Part shown: in pieces, positions 34,961 to 44,929 of the stretch
How the letters are laid out: each line of letters starts with the position of its first letter
Numbering within the stretch: position 1 is the first letter of the stretch
DNA from: Limnanthes douglasii subsp. nivea
Lineage: Eukaryota; Streptophyta; Magnoliopsida; Brassicales; Limnanthaceae
Direction: 5' to 3'
Assembly (NCBI GenBank): GCA_036936605.1
Contig: JAUPFV010000005.1
Location: 511,001-575,000, forward strand
Length of the DNA stretch: 64,000 nucleotides
Made by a program: the position numbers and the translations under genes
Notes under the pieces: model-generated
What the model saw: only the letters and a program-made list of their open reading frames with translations
Told to the model about the DNA's origin: nothing
The model's database searches: none

Positions 34961-35229
34961 ACAGAACAACAATGGTCTTTCTTCTCCTAGTCACCGTAGC
35001 CAAAACTTTGAAGCAGTCCCTCCTTTCTCAATTCATCCTTCTTCCTTCAAATCCAATTCTTTCCTCTGTTTCACCTGCAAAAAGAGAAACCAAAAAAGAA
35101 ATATCCATCCAATTTAAATTTCAGGCAAAGAAAGATATCCCAAACCCAAGCTTTCTAAAAAGATAATCGATTGGAGCCTGTTTGGGATTTCAAATTCGAA
35201 AATTTTGGTTCCATTTTACATCTCAGAGT

Positions 35230-37287
35230 CCATTTCGCAAGCCAATCCACTCCTTGATTTTAGACTCTAGAGATGTATTTAAAAATCATCGTAGAAGACA
35301 GAGTTTTCCTGCAAATTTTCATTATAGGCTCTAGGAACCATGGCTCACCACCGAAAGCCAGATGATTTATCAAAGTCTGACAGTCTGACTCAATATCAAC
35401 ATCATTGCGGTGGTTTTGCTTGCAGTTTAGCAAACCATCCAGCAATGGACGATCCTCGGCAATAAGGGAAAGAGTTTCCCATAAGTGTTCGCGTAACACT
35501 GAATCATCTGGCCTTGGGAATTTCTAAAAATGCAGCTCCTACTGGACTCGGCGTTGGTGAGAACGGAGGCGTCAACATTGAGCTTTATCCTACCGTCAGC
35601 AGGGGCTTTCCAGGCAAGGTAGCGAGGCTTATACTTAAAGTTAGAACAGGCCAAGGTAATATTCGCATTCTTAGTTTTGTACCAATTTTTTATAGTCAAA
35701 GTATTCGAGACATCTAAAGATACAATTACTCTTTTGATGTAATTAATAGAATCATAAGTATTTCTCGTGACAATAGAAAAATTAACCTTGTTTCTATTAC
35801 GCCCAATGGTCTAGCATATAAGAGCCGACATCAAATGAGTGGTATGAGTCTTACTTACAGTGAAAACTTTCCAAATTTTGATTACATGATTGATAACCAT
35901 ACGTTTATCAATACGAATCATGAAAATGTTGCAGAAGTAAGTCCATATTTGCTAAGCATGATTGAAATTCATGATAACATGATTGATCTCTTCGTAATTC
36001 TTACAGAATTGACACTTTGGTGTTATTTGTAGGTGTGTTTTCTCCAAAACTGAATCGATAGGAATATATTTTATGATAAGTCTCCACGACAAAAAGGAAA
36101 ACTTTCTAGGAATAAGACTATTCCATATTTTTTTAAACATAGAAGAAGAAGTTTCAATTATGATATTTTCCCAAGTCAACTTTGAATTGAAGGTAACATC
36201 ATTTGAATACTTTCAAATTAGAGTATCCTTCTTGCTACTATCAATTGTAAAGGTTTGAATCAGGTTCATTTTTTCTGTAGGTAAGAAGGAAGACAAAGAG
36301 TAAGTGTCTAATTCTTTGTTCCTCCAGAAAGAATTTACTTTAGCTTGCAAATAGTCATCAGTAGTAATATGATGATGATTTAATCAAACATCCCCCAGAA
36401 GTCTATCTTCCCCTTTCCTAGCAGCCATCTGACATTTAGCTCCGCCTCTCTTCTGATCCTGTAATTATTTTCCATATAAGAGAACATGGTCTGTTATAGT
36501 TCGTATAGAAATAATGATTATTTTTTGAATAAATGTTATGCATCATATTAGCACAGAGGGATTTATTGATTCTAAAATTAAACCAGATCTTATGAGAATA
36601 GACTTGTTGAATGTCAGTATTTCTTCCGATATCAAGACCACCCTCCCCGAAAGGCTTGCAAAGGGACTTCCAATCAGACCAGTGGATAGACTTCTCAATA
36701 AAATTTGATCTTCACAGAAACTTGTTCAAAGTTTTCTCAATTCCATTAATAATACTGATAGACAATATGCAATTCTGAAGCCAATAACAAGGGATAGACA
36801 TAAGAACACTCAAAATAAGGACTGTTTCTACTGTTTAAAGTAATTCCAATCGCCTATCTTATCATGAATCTTATCGATGATCTTAATGTAGTTGCTATAA
36901 CTATTGATTCTACTCTGATTAGGAGAGAGACAAGAGATAAGCTTCGTCTTGTTGATTCTACTCTGATTAGGAGAGAGACAAGAGATAAGCTTCGTCTTGT
37001 TGATTCTACTCGGATTAGGAGAGAGACAAGAGATAAGCTTCGTCTTGTTTTAATTAATGGATTGCCCAGGAATATTTTGATAAGAATCTAGGAATTCACA
37101 GAGCTTAGTAATGGAGTCCTGCAAGCTGTTAGAGAAGATCAAAATGTCTTCTGCAAAAGCCAGACAAGGAATATACAGATCTGTTCTCGAATTATAATGC
37201 ATTTTTGTGTTGTTCATGTAAATATTTTGGAGCCCTCTCAAAAGAAACTCTTCCATAATGATGAAGAGACTTGGAGATAGGGGCGCC
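35230..37287 (-). mobile_element. LINE 3' half: RT remnant, zinc-binding region, RNase H (copy B)
   Basis: Same order as 8,560-10,574: RT at 37,287-36,860 (APLSPSLFIIMEEFLLRGLQ, AEDILIFSNS), zf-RVT at 36,258-35,952 (FKKIWNSLIPRKFSFLSWR, CQFCKNYEEINHV), RNase H at 35,699-35,260 (WKAPADGRIKLNVDAS, ESDCQTLINHL). It has the same mutated RT active-site motif and the same junction with gypsy gag, at about 37,287. It is inactive. Confidence 0.85.
36904..37052. repeat. In-frame 48-bp minisatellite, copy B (three units)
   Basis: Three units matching those at 10,188-10,336. The units here are closer to each other than in block A. Confidence 0.85.
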
Positions 37288-37752
37288 TTCCTTGAAATCA
37301 AATACTTCTTCAACTAAGACGATCCAATCTAAAAACTCCTCCGGTTCGAGACCCCCGTGGAACTTTAGGATCTCCAGTCTGAATCCAGATTCCCACCGGT
37401 TGTTGGTGTTCAGATCAGAATCTCTCGCTGGCGGCTGCTCAAAGACTTGGTCACGGCAGTCTTAGGGTGAATATTGATCCCTAACTTGTTCTCGCCGAGA
37501 AGCAAACGGATTCCACTCTTGGCCGATCTCTCTCTCAGATCCCGACGGCTAGTTGCTCGAACCTGGAGCTCGAAATCCGTTGGTTTGGTTGTTCAACAGC
37601 CTGCGTAGTGCTTCTTGTACGTCTCTCAACTGATTTCCCAACGAGTGCATCTGTTCACCAACTTGGGATTGGAGTTGACCGAATTCATCACGGTCGACCG
37701 ATTTGGTGATCAGAATAGTAGACTTCCCCCAAAAAGATCGTTTTGGCGACAT
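37288..37752 (-). pseudogene. Gypsy gag N-terminal part fused to LINE (copy B)
   Basis: Minus-strand frame from MSPKRSFWGKSTILIT through HSLGNQLRDVQEALRRLLNN, matching the gag at 42,224-41,757. It stops at LINE RT sequence at about 37,287. This is the second occurrence of the same gag start within block B, about 4.47 kb from the first. Confidence 0.8.
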
Positions 37753-37780
37753 ACCGTCATTACCCACGCCGTAGGAACTC

Positions 37781-37795
37781 TGGCTCTGATACCAA
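37781..37795 (-). promoter_or_regulatory. Primer-binding site, initiator-Met tRNA (internal)
   Basis: TTGGTATCAGAGCCA on the minus strand, adjacent to the LTR remnant at 37,798-37,968. Confidence 0.85.
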
Positions 37796-37797
37796 TA

Positions 37798-37968
37798 TGG
37801 TAGCGCCAAGCTACGAGATGGACTAGGTGGCTGAAAAGTCAGATAAAGAAGACGAACAATAGAAGATGGATAGTTCTAACCCTAGGTCAGAGTAAAAGAG
37901 ACTTAAAGAAAATCAAATTCTATTCAAAAAAATCTGAGGCAAAACTAGGGTTTGGGAGCCTTTTATCA
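37798..37968 (-). repeat. Gypsy LTR remnant between integrase and second gag
   Basis: Homologous to 42,270-42,439 and to 11,083-11,254. Its upstream side is joined to the integrase coding region at the same base as in block A (after TTTTATCA on the plus strand). Confidence 0.75.
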
Positions 37969-39136
37969 CGTTAAAAATGTTATGCGTCTTCATGTGGTTG
38001 GGTAGCTTCAACCTGTATGCATTGGGATTAATCTTTTCAATAATTTCAAACAAACCTACCTTCCTTGCAACCAACTTGTTGTACTCGTGTGCATGATAGC
38101 GATCCCTGGTCAAAACAGCCCATACAAAGTCCCCCACTGGAAACTCCACCAGGTGGCGCTTCTTATCTGCGGCAATCTTGTACTTCTGTGTTGTTTCCTC
38201 CAGGTGTTTGCAGGTGTTCTCATGGATCTCCCATAGATCAACAATGGCGTTCTCGACCTTAGCTGGAACCTTATGAAGCGTTGGGAAAGCTAAGTCCATA
38301 GGACCCCGTGGGTTATAACCATAGACTACCATGAAGGGACTAGACCCAGTACTACGCTTGTGGTGCCGGTTGTAGGCGAACTCAACATGATAAAAACGGG
38401 AATCCCATGCTTTCAAGTTCCCAGAGACTTATGTGCGTAAAATGTTTCTTAACATTTGATTAGTTACTTTGGTTTGGTCGTCTATCTGCGGGTGATACGC
38501 GCTGCTAAAACTCAGCTTTATGTTTGTGAGGCACCACAAACTCCTCCAAAAATACCCCACAAACCACGCATCACGATCAGAAACGATATTCAAGGGTAGA
38601 TCATGTAAGCAGTAGACCTCACGAAAGTATAAATTAGCAACATTCACAACATCTGAGGTTTACTTGCAGGCAATGAAGTGGGCTATCTTAGAAAACCTTT
38701 CAACCACTACAAAAATAGAATCGTTACCTCTCTATGTTCTTGGCAGCCCAGAGATGAAATCCGTGCTGACACTTCGCCACGGTCTTTTCGGTATTGGGAG
38801 TGGTAGGTACATACATGCGTTGGAGGATGTATCTTTTACCACCTGGCAAACCCGACAAGCAGCTACAAAACGGATAACATATCACCTCAAATGCGGCCAG
38901 AAGAACTGACTGGAGATAGAGTGAAGGGTTTGATCTCTACCTCCATGCCCCTTGTTGTGTCTCTCCTGTACAATCGGTAACCTCAAACTGCCCTCAGGAA
39001 CACAAAGTAAATTACCTTTGAAGAGGTAATTGTTGCTCACTGCAAAATCTATTCTCAAACCTGCGATGACGTCCTCTAGAATAAGACCAAAATATGGATC
39101 GATAGCCAGTAGATCCTTCATCATCTCGAATACCAC
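37969..39136 (-). pseudogene. Ty3/gypsy integrase, copy B
   Basis: Parts in minus-strand order are the HHCC zinc domain (HNKGH; C..C), core acids D in VSTDFISGLP and D in SDRDAWFVG, and the third position in QIDDQTKVTN, where the catalytic Glu is Lys. The C-terminal part (38,416-37,913) is a single 167-codon frame, longer than in copy A, with FAYNRHHKRSTGSSPF and KVGLFEIIEKINPNAYRLKL. Loss of the third acid means this copy could not catalyse strand transfer even if its frame were intact. Confidence 0.85.
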
Positions 39137-39142
39137 AACTTC

Positions 39143-39625
39143 TCATTCCATACGAATCATCATGCTGCATCTGCTCAGTGCGTCATCTACGCGGTTAACT
39201 GTCCCCGAAGTTTGCTTAATAAAAAAGGTAAATTGTTGAGTAAGTGCTGCCCAACGTGCGTGGCGGGAAGAGAGTTTCTCCTGACTCTGTAGATGCTTTA
39301 AGGAATCATGATCGGTGTTCAAGACAAAGTCATTGTAGGCCAAGTAGGAACTCCAGTGCTTCAAAGCTTGTACAACTTCATAGAACTCCTTGTCATAGGT
39401 GTTGTAGTTAAGTTTAGCTCCACTTAACGTTTCGCTGCAGTATGCGACATGGCGGCCTCGTTGGGTGAGTACAACGTCAATGCCCAATCCGGACGCATCA
39501 CAATGCAGTTCAAATCCTGCAGAGAAGTCAAGTAAAACCATAATCGGTGCAGTGGTCAGTCTTACTTTGATTTCCTCAAACGCCTTAGTTGCTTCAGGGG
39601 TCCAGCAGAATGTTTTGCCCTTCAT
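39143..39625 (-). pseudogene. Ty3/gypsy RNase H, copy B
   Basis: A single open frame of 160 codons: GKTFCWTPEATKAFEEIK, ELHCDASGLGIDVVLTQ, LNYNTYDKEFYEVVQALK, TDHDSLKHLQ, VDDALSRCSM. The tryptophan that is a stop in copy A is intact here (KHWSSYLAYND). This is the best-kept domain of the element. Confidence 0.9.
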
Positions 39626-40793
39626 ACACTATGTAATAGGAACCATAACAGTGCTGAAGTTATGTATGAACTGTCTGTAAAAGGAGACCAATCTGTGAAA
39701 AGAGCGGATTTCAGTGATGGAAGTAGGAATAAGCTAGTCTCGCACGGTTGCCACTTTCGACTGATCCACTAACATCCCATCTTTTGACACGACATACCCT
39801 AGGAAGACGACCGAATCTGTCATAAAACAACACTTATCGAGTCCTCCATATAACTCCTCTCGCCTGAAAACAACCAACACCTCGCGTAAGTGCTCGAGAT
39901 GCAGCTCTTCCGTGGTACTATATGTAAGAATGTCATCAAAGTACAAAACAAGAAATTTTCCGATGAACGGGCGAAATACGTGTTTCATAACCCGCATGAA
40001 CGTGCTAGGAGCATTAGAAAGACCGAATGGAATTACCATTCATTCAAACAGACCTTCTCGGGTCTTGAAGGCTGTTTTCCACTCATCCCTCATACGAATA
40101 CGAATTTGGTGATATCCGCTCTTCAAATCCAACTTCGTAAACACAGTAGCACAATTCAATTGATCCAGTTAATCATCAAGGAGAGGAATAGGAAACCGAT
40201 ACTTGACTGTAATTCTGTTGATAGCCCGGCTATCCACACATTCTCATTGATCCATCCTTCTTTGGTGTTAACAGTACAGGAACCACACAAGGACTAAGAC
40301 TCTCCTGGATGTGGCCTTTCGTCAACAGTTCTTCCACCTGTCTACAGAGCTCTTCATGCTCTTTTAGGCTCATCCGGTAATGCGGTCGGTTTGGTAGGCT
40401 AACACCCGGTACAAGGTAAATCTGGTGCTGGATATCTCTCAAAGGAGGATTACCTGTAGGTAAAGTATCAGGAAAGATAACAGAAAATTCTGCTAATAGC
40501 GGTCGAACTCGCTCAGGTATGCCAGCAAATGGATCAGTACTAACTTCTTTAACCACCAAAAGATAGACAATCCTTGTTTCATGAGCATGTTCTATAAACT
40601 CCTTTCGAGCTAGAAAGTTCTTACCCGACTCCTTTGATACTGCAAGGGCATGTTTTGGGGAAACCTCTCTAGTTGGTGTTAATATGAACTTGACATTATT
40701 CCATATAAAACTGTAGCGGTTCCTCCTACCATCATATGTGAGACTTCTATCATATTGCCAGGATCGACCTAGCAACAAGTGACACGCATCCAT
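39626..40793 (-). pseudogene. Ty3/gypsy protease end and reverse transcriptase
   Basis: The 40,793-40,230 frame starts with MDACHLLLGRSWQYDR, the hallmark after the gypsy protease, and passes the linker (FPDTLPTGNPPLRDIQHQI) into RT (HIQESLSPCVVPVLLTPKKD). After a frame change, about 40,229-39,734 has [15 protein letters not shown] text, [20 protein letters not shown] and the active-site phrase VLYFDDIL. Several stops break the frame. Only the last 40 codons of this region survive in block A. Confidence 0.85.
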
Positions 40794-40849
40794 CCCAATG
40801 ACATCGCATCATGCGCTGTCCCTATAGTTACCAAAAGAGAAAGATACCA

Positions 40850-41714
40850 GACATCTTCCAAAGATATTTACCTAACTACATTTCTTTAACCAGGCAAGCT
40901 TGTAGGGGTTTGGGTGGTCTTTTGTTTTCAGGGCCAGATTCTGGACAGCTTCTTCAGAGATAACATTTTCGCAGCTCCGTGAATCAATAACGAATTTACG
41001 TACCTTTCCCCCAATAGTACAAGTTAATTGGAAAATATTGTTCAGTAGCCAATCATCCCCATCACTTTTGGCTTTCGGCGTCAGTCAGATATGCCTTAAA
41101 ACCAATGCCTAACCAATATGTCCTCCTGTAACCTGGTCCTCTGGAACCTCATCAACAACATCCTCCGGTTCTGCATCAAACCGTGGGTCACCTTCAGGTA
41201 AAAATCAGTAGTGTCAACGAACAGACCCCTCGATTGTTGTGGTTGTTGTCATAATTTTGGACACTGTAAAGCAACGTGCCCTAGTTCATGAAAATTGTAG
41301 CACCGGACCTGTGAGGAAGTAACTGTGCCACTAAGGACCCATAAGGCCTTTGTGAAAGGGATCTCTCCAGATGCAGTACGCGCTAATGTGCTTCAAACAC
41401 ATTCATAGGGTCGAACATGTTCAGCTGGTCCTGAAACTGCTTTCGCATCCCCCCTATCTAGCGAGATACTAGCTGATCTGCTGAATCAACAATATCGACA
41501 CGGTTTTGTAGCTTAAAAAATCGTTAGTGTACTCGTCAACAGTCCTTGACCCTTGTTTAAGGTTTTGGAACGGCTAATATATTACGCGGGCATAGTTGTA
41601 AGGCAAAAACGCAGACCTCAAGTGCTTCACAAACTTAGCCCAAGTTGTTATTTTTGGCTTACCGTGCCTTGATCTGGTCTGTTTGAGCTGTTGCCACCAG
41701 GATGCAGCTCGGCC
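40850..41714 (-). pseudogene. Ty3/gypsy gag C-terminus and protease, degenerate
   Basis: At about 41,305-41,259 the minus strand reads CYNFHELGHVALQC, a gag knuckle in which the second Cys is Phe. At about 41,060-40,870 comes the protease, with IFQLTCTIGGKVRKFVIDSR followed by SCENVISEEAV and HPNPYKLAW. The DSG-type active site is DSR here. Frameshifts and stops separate the pieces. Confidence 0.7.
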
Positions 41715-42224
41715 TCAGAACTTAGTTGCAGCCAACTGTACCCGCTTTGCATGCGGAATCTCCTTGAAATCAAGGACTTCTTCAACTAAGGCGATCCAAT
41801 CTAAAAACTCCTCCAGTTCGAGACCCCCTTGGAACTCTGGGATCTCCAGTCTGAATTTAGATTCCCATCGCTTGTTGGTGTTCAGATCAGAATCTCTCGC
41901 TGGCGGCTGCTCAAAGACTTGGTCACGACAGTCTTGGGGTGAATATGGATCCCTAACATGTTCTCGCCGAGAAGCAAACGGATTCCACTCGCGGCCGATC
42001 TCTCTCTCAGATCCCGACGGCTGGTTGCTCGAACCTGGAGCTCGAAATCCGTTGGTTTGGTTGTTCAACAGCCTGTGTAGTGCTTCTTGTACGTCTCTCA
42101 ACTGATTTCCCAACGAGTGCATCTGTTCACAAAACTGGGATTGGAATTGACTGAATTCATCATGGTCGACCGATTCCGTGATCAGAATAGTAGACTTCCC
42201 CTGAAAAGATCTCTTTGGCGACAT
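41715..42224 (-). pseudogene. Ty3/gypsy gag, N-terminal half
   Basis: Open frame with a sensible start at MSPKRSFQGKSTILIT (42,224). The track's earlier methionine lies in the LTR and reads through the primer site. It contains HSLGNQLRDVQEALHRLLNN, REIGREWNPFASRRE and FRLEIPEFQGGLELEEFLDW, the start of the retrotransposon gag domain. The frame ends at 41,715, where degenerate gag follows. Confidence 0.8.
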
Positions 42225-42252
42225 ACCGTCGCTACCCACGCCGTAGGAACTC

Positions 42253-42267
42253 TGGCTCTGATACCAA
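42253..42267 (-). promoter_or_regulatory. Primer-binding site, initiator-Met tRNA
   Basis: TTGGTATCAGAGCCA on the minus strand, two bases after an LTR ending CGCTACCA. Confidence 0.85.
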
Positions 42268-42269
42268 TA

Positions 42270-42780
42270 TGGTAGCGCCACGCTACGAGACAGAACAGGT
42301 GGTTGAAAAGTCAGAGAAAGAAGAGAAACAATAGAAGATGGATAGTTCTAACCCTATGTCAATAAAAGAGACTTTAAAGAAAATCAAATTCTATTCAAAA
42401 AAATCTGAAGCAAAACTAGGGTTTGGGAGCCTTTTATCAAAGTGCTAGAAACCCTAGTCCAAAATTACAGCTTTTTTCTTTATGCAATAAAATAAAGCCC
42501 AGCCCAATTTCAAAGCGATTGGGGCTGGTTAAGAATTTTAATAAAATCCAACAAAAATAAGAAAATGCAGAAAATTTACTAAAACAGCAAAACGAGGGTT
42601 TAAACGATTAAATTTAGGGCCTGGACTTCATCAAGTTGTGATGCTTTTGAAAATTGTTGGGCTTCTCGACGCGTTCGATTTGAGTGGTCGTATCGCCTTA
42701 TTCTGATATCTGGGACCCAAATAAAGCCTGTTTTCGTTTAATCATGGGCTTGTGCAACTACATCAACATCAAACTCTAAT
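42270..42780 (-). repeat. Gypsy 5' LTR, outer edge uncertain
   Basis: The 42,270-42,439 part recurs at 37,798-37,968 and 11,083-11,254. The sequence beyond it (to roughly 42,780) should be the rest of the LTR, but with no second complete LTR in the window its edge cannot be fixed. A minus-strand start TGATGTTGATGTAG near 42,770 is one possibility. Confidence 0.5.
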
Positions 42781-42825
42781 TTGTCCAGAGTATCTAATGA
42801 AGCCTCATCCAGGAGAATATTTTTT

Positions 42826-43200
42826 TTTTTTTGTATATTATAGCACAAAACTATGTTGTTAGTGCAGTGCGGATCAACGAGGAAACAAGAGAGTTTAATG
42901 TGGTGTACTATGTCAGTAAATGTTTATTACTAGCTGAAGCTAAATCTTTAAAACTAGATAAACTTGCGTTAACATTACTAGTTGCAACTAGGAAAATTAG
43001 AACATATTTGCTAGGGAATACTATAATAATTACAACTTCCTTCCACTTAAGAAATATATTGTAAAAGGCTTTTGTATCAAGAATTTTGACCAGATGGTCA
43101 GTAGAATTAGGAGATTATGATATCCAGTTTGAGTTTAGAAAGTCAAGGAAAACTCGATTTAGTACCCGCCTCGAATATTTAGATTCTCCTATATGGCATA
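42826..43200 (+). pseudogene. Tat-type gypsy RNase H scrap
   Basis: The plus strand reads LYIIAQNYVVSAVRINEE, FNVVYYVSKCLL, KLDKLALTLLVATRKIRTYL and, after one frame break, LTRWSVELGDYDIQFEFR. This is the RNase H region of Tat/Ogre-like elements (VSAVLVREE, VYYVSK, LTKWAVELSEFDI in typical members). No other part of that element is adjacent. Confidence 0.75.
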
Positions 43201-44440
43201 CGTTATGTAATCTCTCTATTTATTTTCAACTACCTTATATATTTTTGAAGAAAATATTTTTTTCTTTTTGACAAATTAGTTTTAATCTTTTATTTACAAC
43301 AAACTCGTGATAAGATGTTGACACTATAATTTCTTTGTAATTATTATGGGGTAATATTGTACTGATTAATAAAAACTAAAAAAAATCAAGAGTTACGTTT
43401 TACCTTCTCAGTAAAAATTGAACTCAATTTCATATAAAATACATAACACACTAGTGATAAGATGATGTTATTTCTTTTATTTTGTGTAACCATGTATGAC
43501 CTGGAATTAAAATTTACAAACAGTGAGTATTCATTATCATAAACAAAGTATGTGTTATTTTTATTTCTCACAAATACCAATTGTCACAAGAAATTATACT
43601 TCACAGCCTTCTATCAAAACTTACTAAATGCCTTTCAATTTTCTCATATGAAGCTATCGCAATCATTTGTTCACAACTTCTTCTATGTAAGACATTAGTA
43701 TAACTTTTTGTATCGTTCATGACTTTCTAGTTATAACCACTAGTATTTCAAAATTAACTAACAAAGAATCATCATGTGGAGTAACCGATCCTTTTAAATA
43801 ATCATTGAAATTTAAAAATGGTCTCAAGTATCTATCCACATACAGTAACCATTCTACAACAAAATGCAACGCTTGAGATTTGTTGTATCACTTTTCACGA
43901 ATTATGAGAAGTTCCAGCTAAACTATACCATCTAGATATCTATGGAGTAATAGTTTATTAGCTTGGTTATTTTTTTAATTATTACATTTATCATTTTATT
44001 CTAACCATTATGTTTACGAACTCCGTTAATTCCCCACAATCAATAAATTTCTAAATTTCATCTCTTAATTAAATTCCATTATTTAATTTTATTTAAAAAC
44101 CCTATGGAGATAGACAGTTCGCCTTTAAGCTTTAGAAATGATCAAATAATTTATCAATATACACTCTCGTATCTTCTATAACGATTTCGACATTATAACA
44201 TCATTTATTGACATTAGCCCATCACTTTTCAACTATTCAAATATTCAAAAATAATTGCTAAAAAATATAATATGTAGCTCGTTTGAATAAGATATTATAA
44301 AATATTCGCAATATACTAAACATGTAATTATACACCTAATCACTCACATCAACTAGGATCATATAAGGAACCAAAGAAAGCTCAAACTTGATGTCAAATT
44401 CTGAATATATATATATATATATATATTCATGGATGTATAG
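43200..44440. other. AT-rich spacer
   Basis: No gene is supported; an (AT)n run lies at 44,406-44,427. Confidence 0.5.
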
Positions 44441-44446
44441 TTGGAG

Positions 44447-44929
44447 ATGGAAGCTTTTTTTACAACCTCTGATCCCGACGACTCATGCATTCCGTCCATT
44501 GAAATTAAGAGATTGACTCAACAAGTGAGTGTGAGGAATAAACTGACACTTTTTCATTGTTGTGAAACACAGGGATGAATAAGAAGTAAACAGGACAAGT
44601 CTTGCAAGCTTGATGGATCATTTCCTCAAGAAAACTCAAAAGAGGAAACTTCATTTCAACAGATCTCACAAAGAACGACCAAAGGCTCTCAAACTAGAGC
44701 AGGGAGCGACAATTACTTTGTCAAAGAGAAAAAGAAACTGAAGTCCTACTCCAAAGTACAATCGAAGAGTGGAGACCTCAGTTGGATCAAGACAAGTATA
44801 CATGCAAATCAGCAATTCCCTCACTTGTCAACACTGAAGTATCACTACCTACTGAAACATAGTCGGGATAGTCATGGAAAGCCCATACATGGATTATCCT
44901 CAATCACAACAAGCCACAACCTCCCATAA
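44447..44929 (+). CDS. Candidate small gene with a possible 69-bp intron, unrecognised
   Basis: From ATG 44,447 one frame runs 160 codons to TAA 44,927-44,929 with a single stop, TGA at 44,576-44,578. That stop lies in a potential intron 44,525-44,593: donor CAA/GTGAGT, acceptor TAAACAG/GAC, 69 bp, phase 0 on both sides. Splicing would give about 137 residues: MEAFFTTSDPDDSCIPSIEI at the front, KEKKKLKSYSKVQ in a basic middle part, LKYHYLLKHSRDSHG near the end. The island is clearly less AT-rich than its surroundings. No known family is recognised, and no signal peptide or membrane segment is seen. A decayed exon with one stop is the alternative. Confidence 0.4.

Larger units (their letters stand above)
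28382..39809. repeat. Block B of the 11-kb direct duplication
   Basis: Colinear partner of 2,092-13,092 in the same orientation, about 26.3 kb apart. Differences from block A are substitutions, small indels, a replaced stretch at 29,061-29,410, and a tandem SINE pair in place of a single SINE. Beyond 39,809 the gypsy element continues to about 42.8 kb, sequence that block A lacks. Confidence 0.85.

Noticed and set aside
44525..44572. 48-bp intron GTGAGT...CACAG in the 44.4-kb gene
   Set aside because: Too short for a plant intron and it would leave the TGA in frame; the 69-bp alternative removes it.
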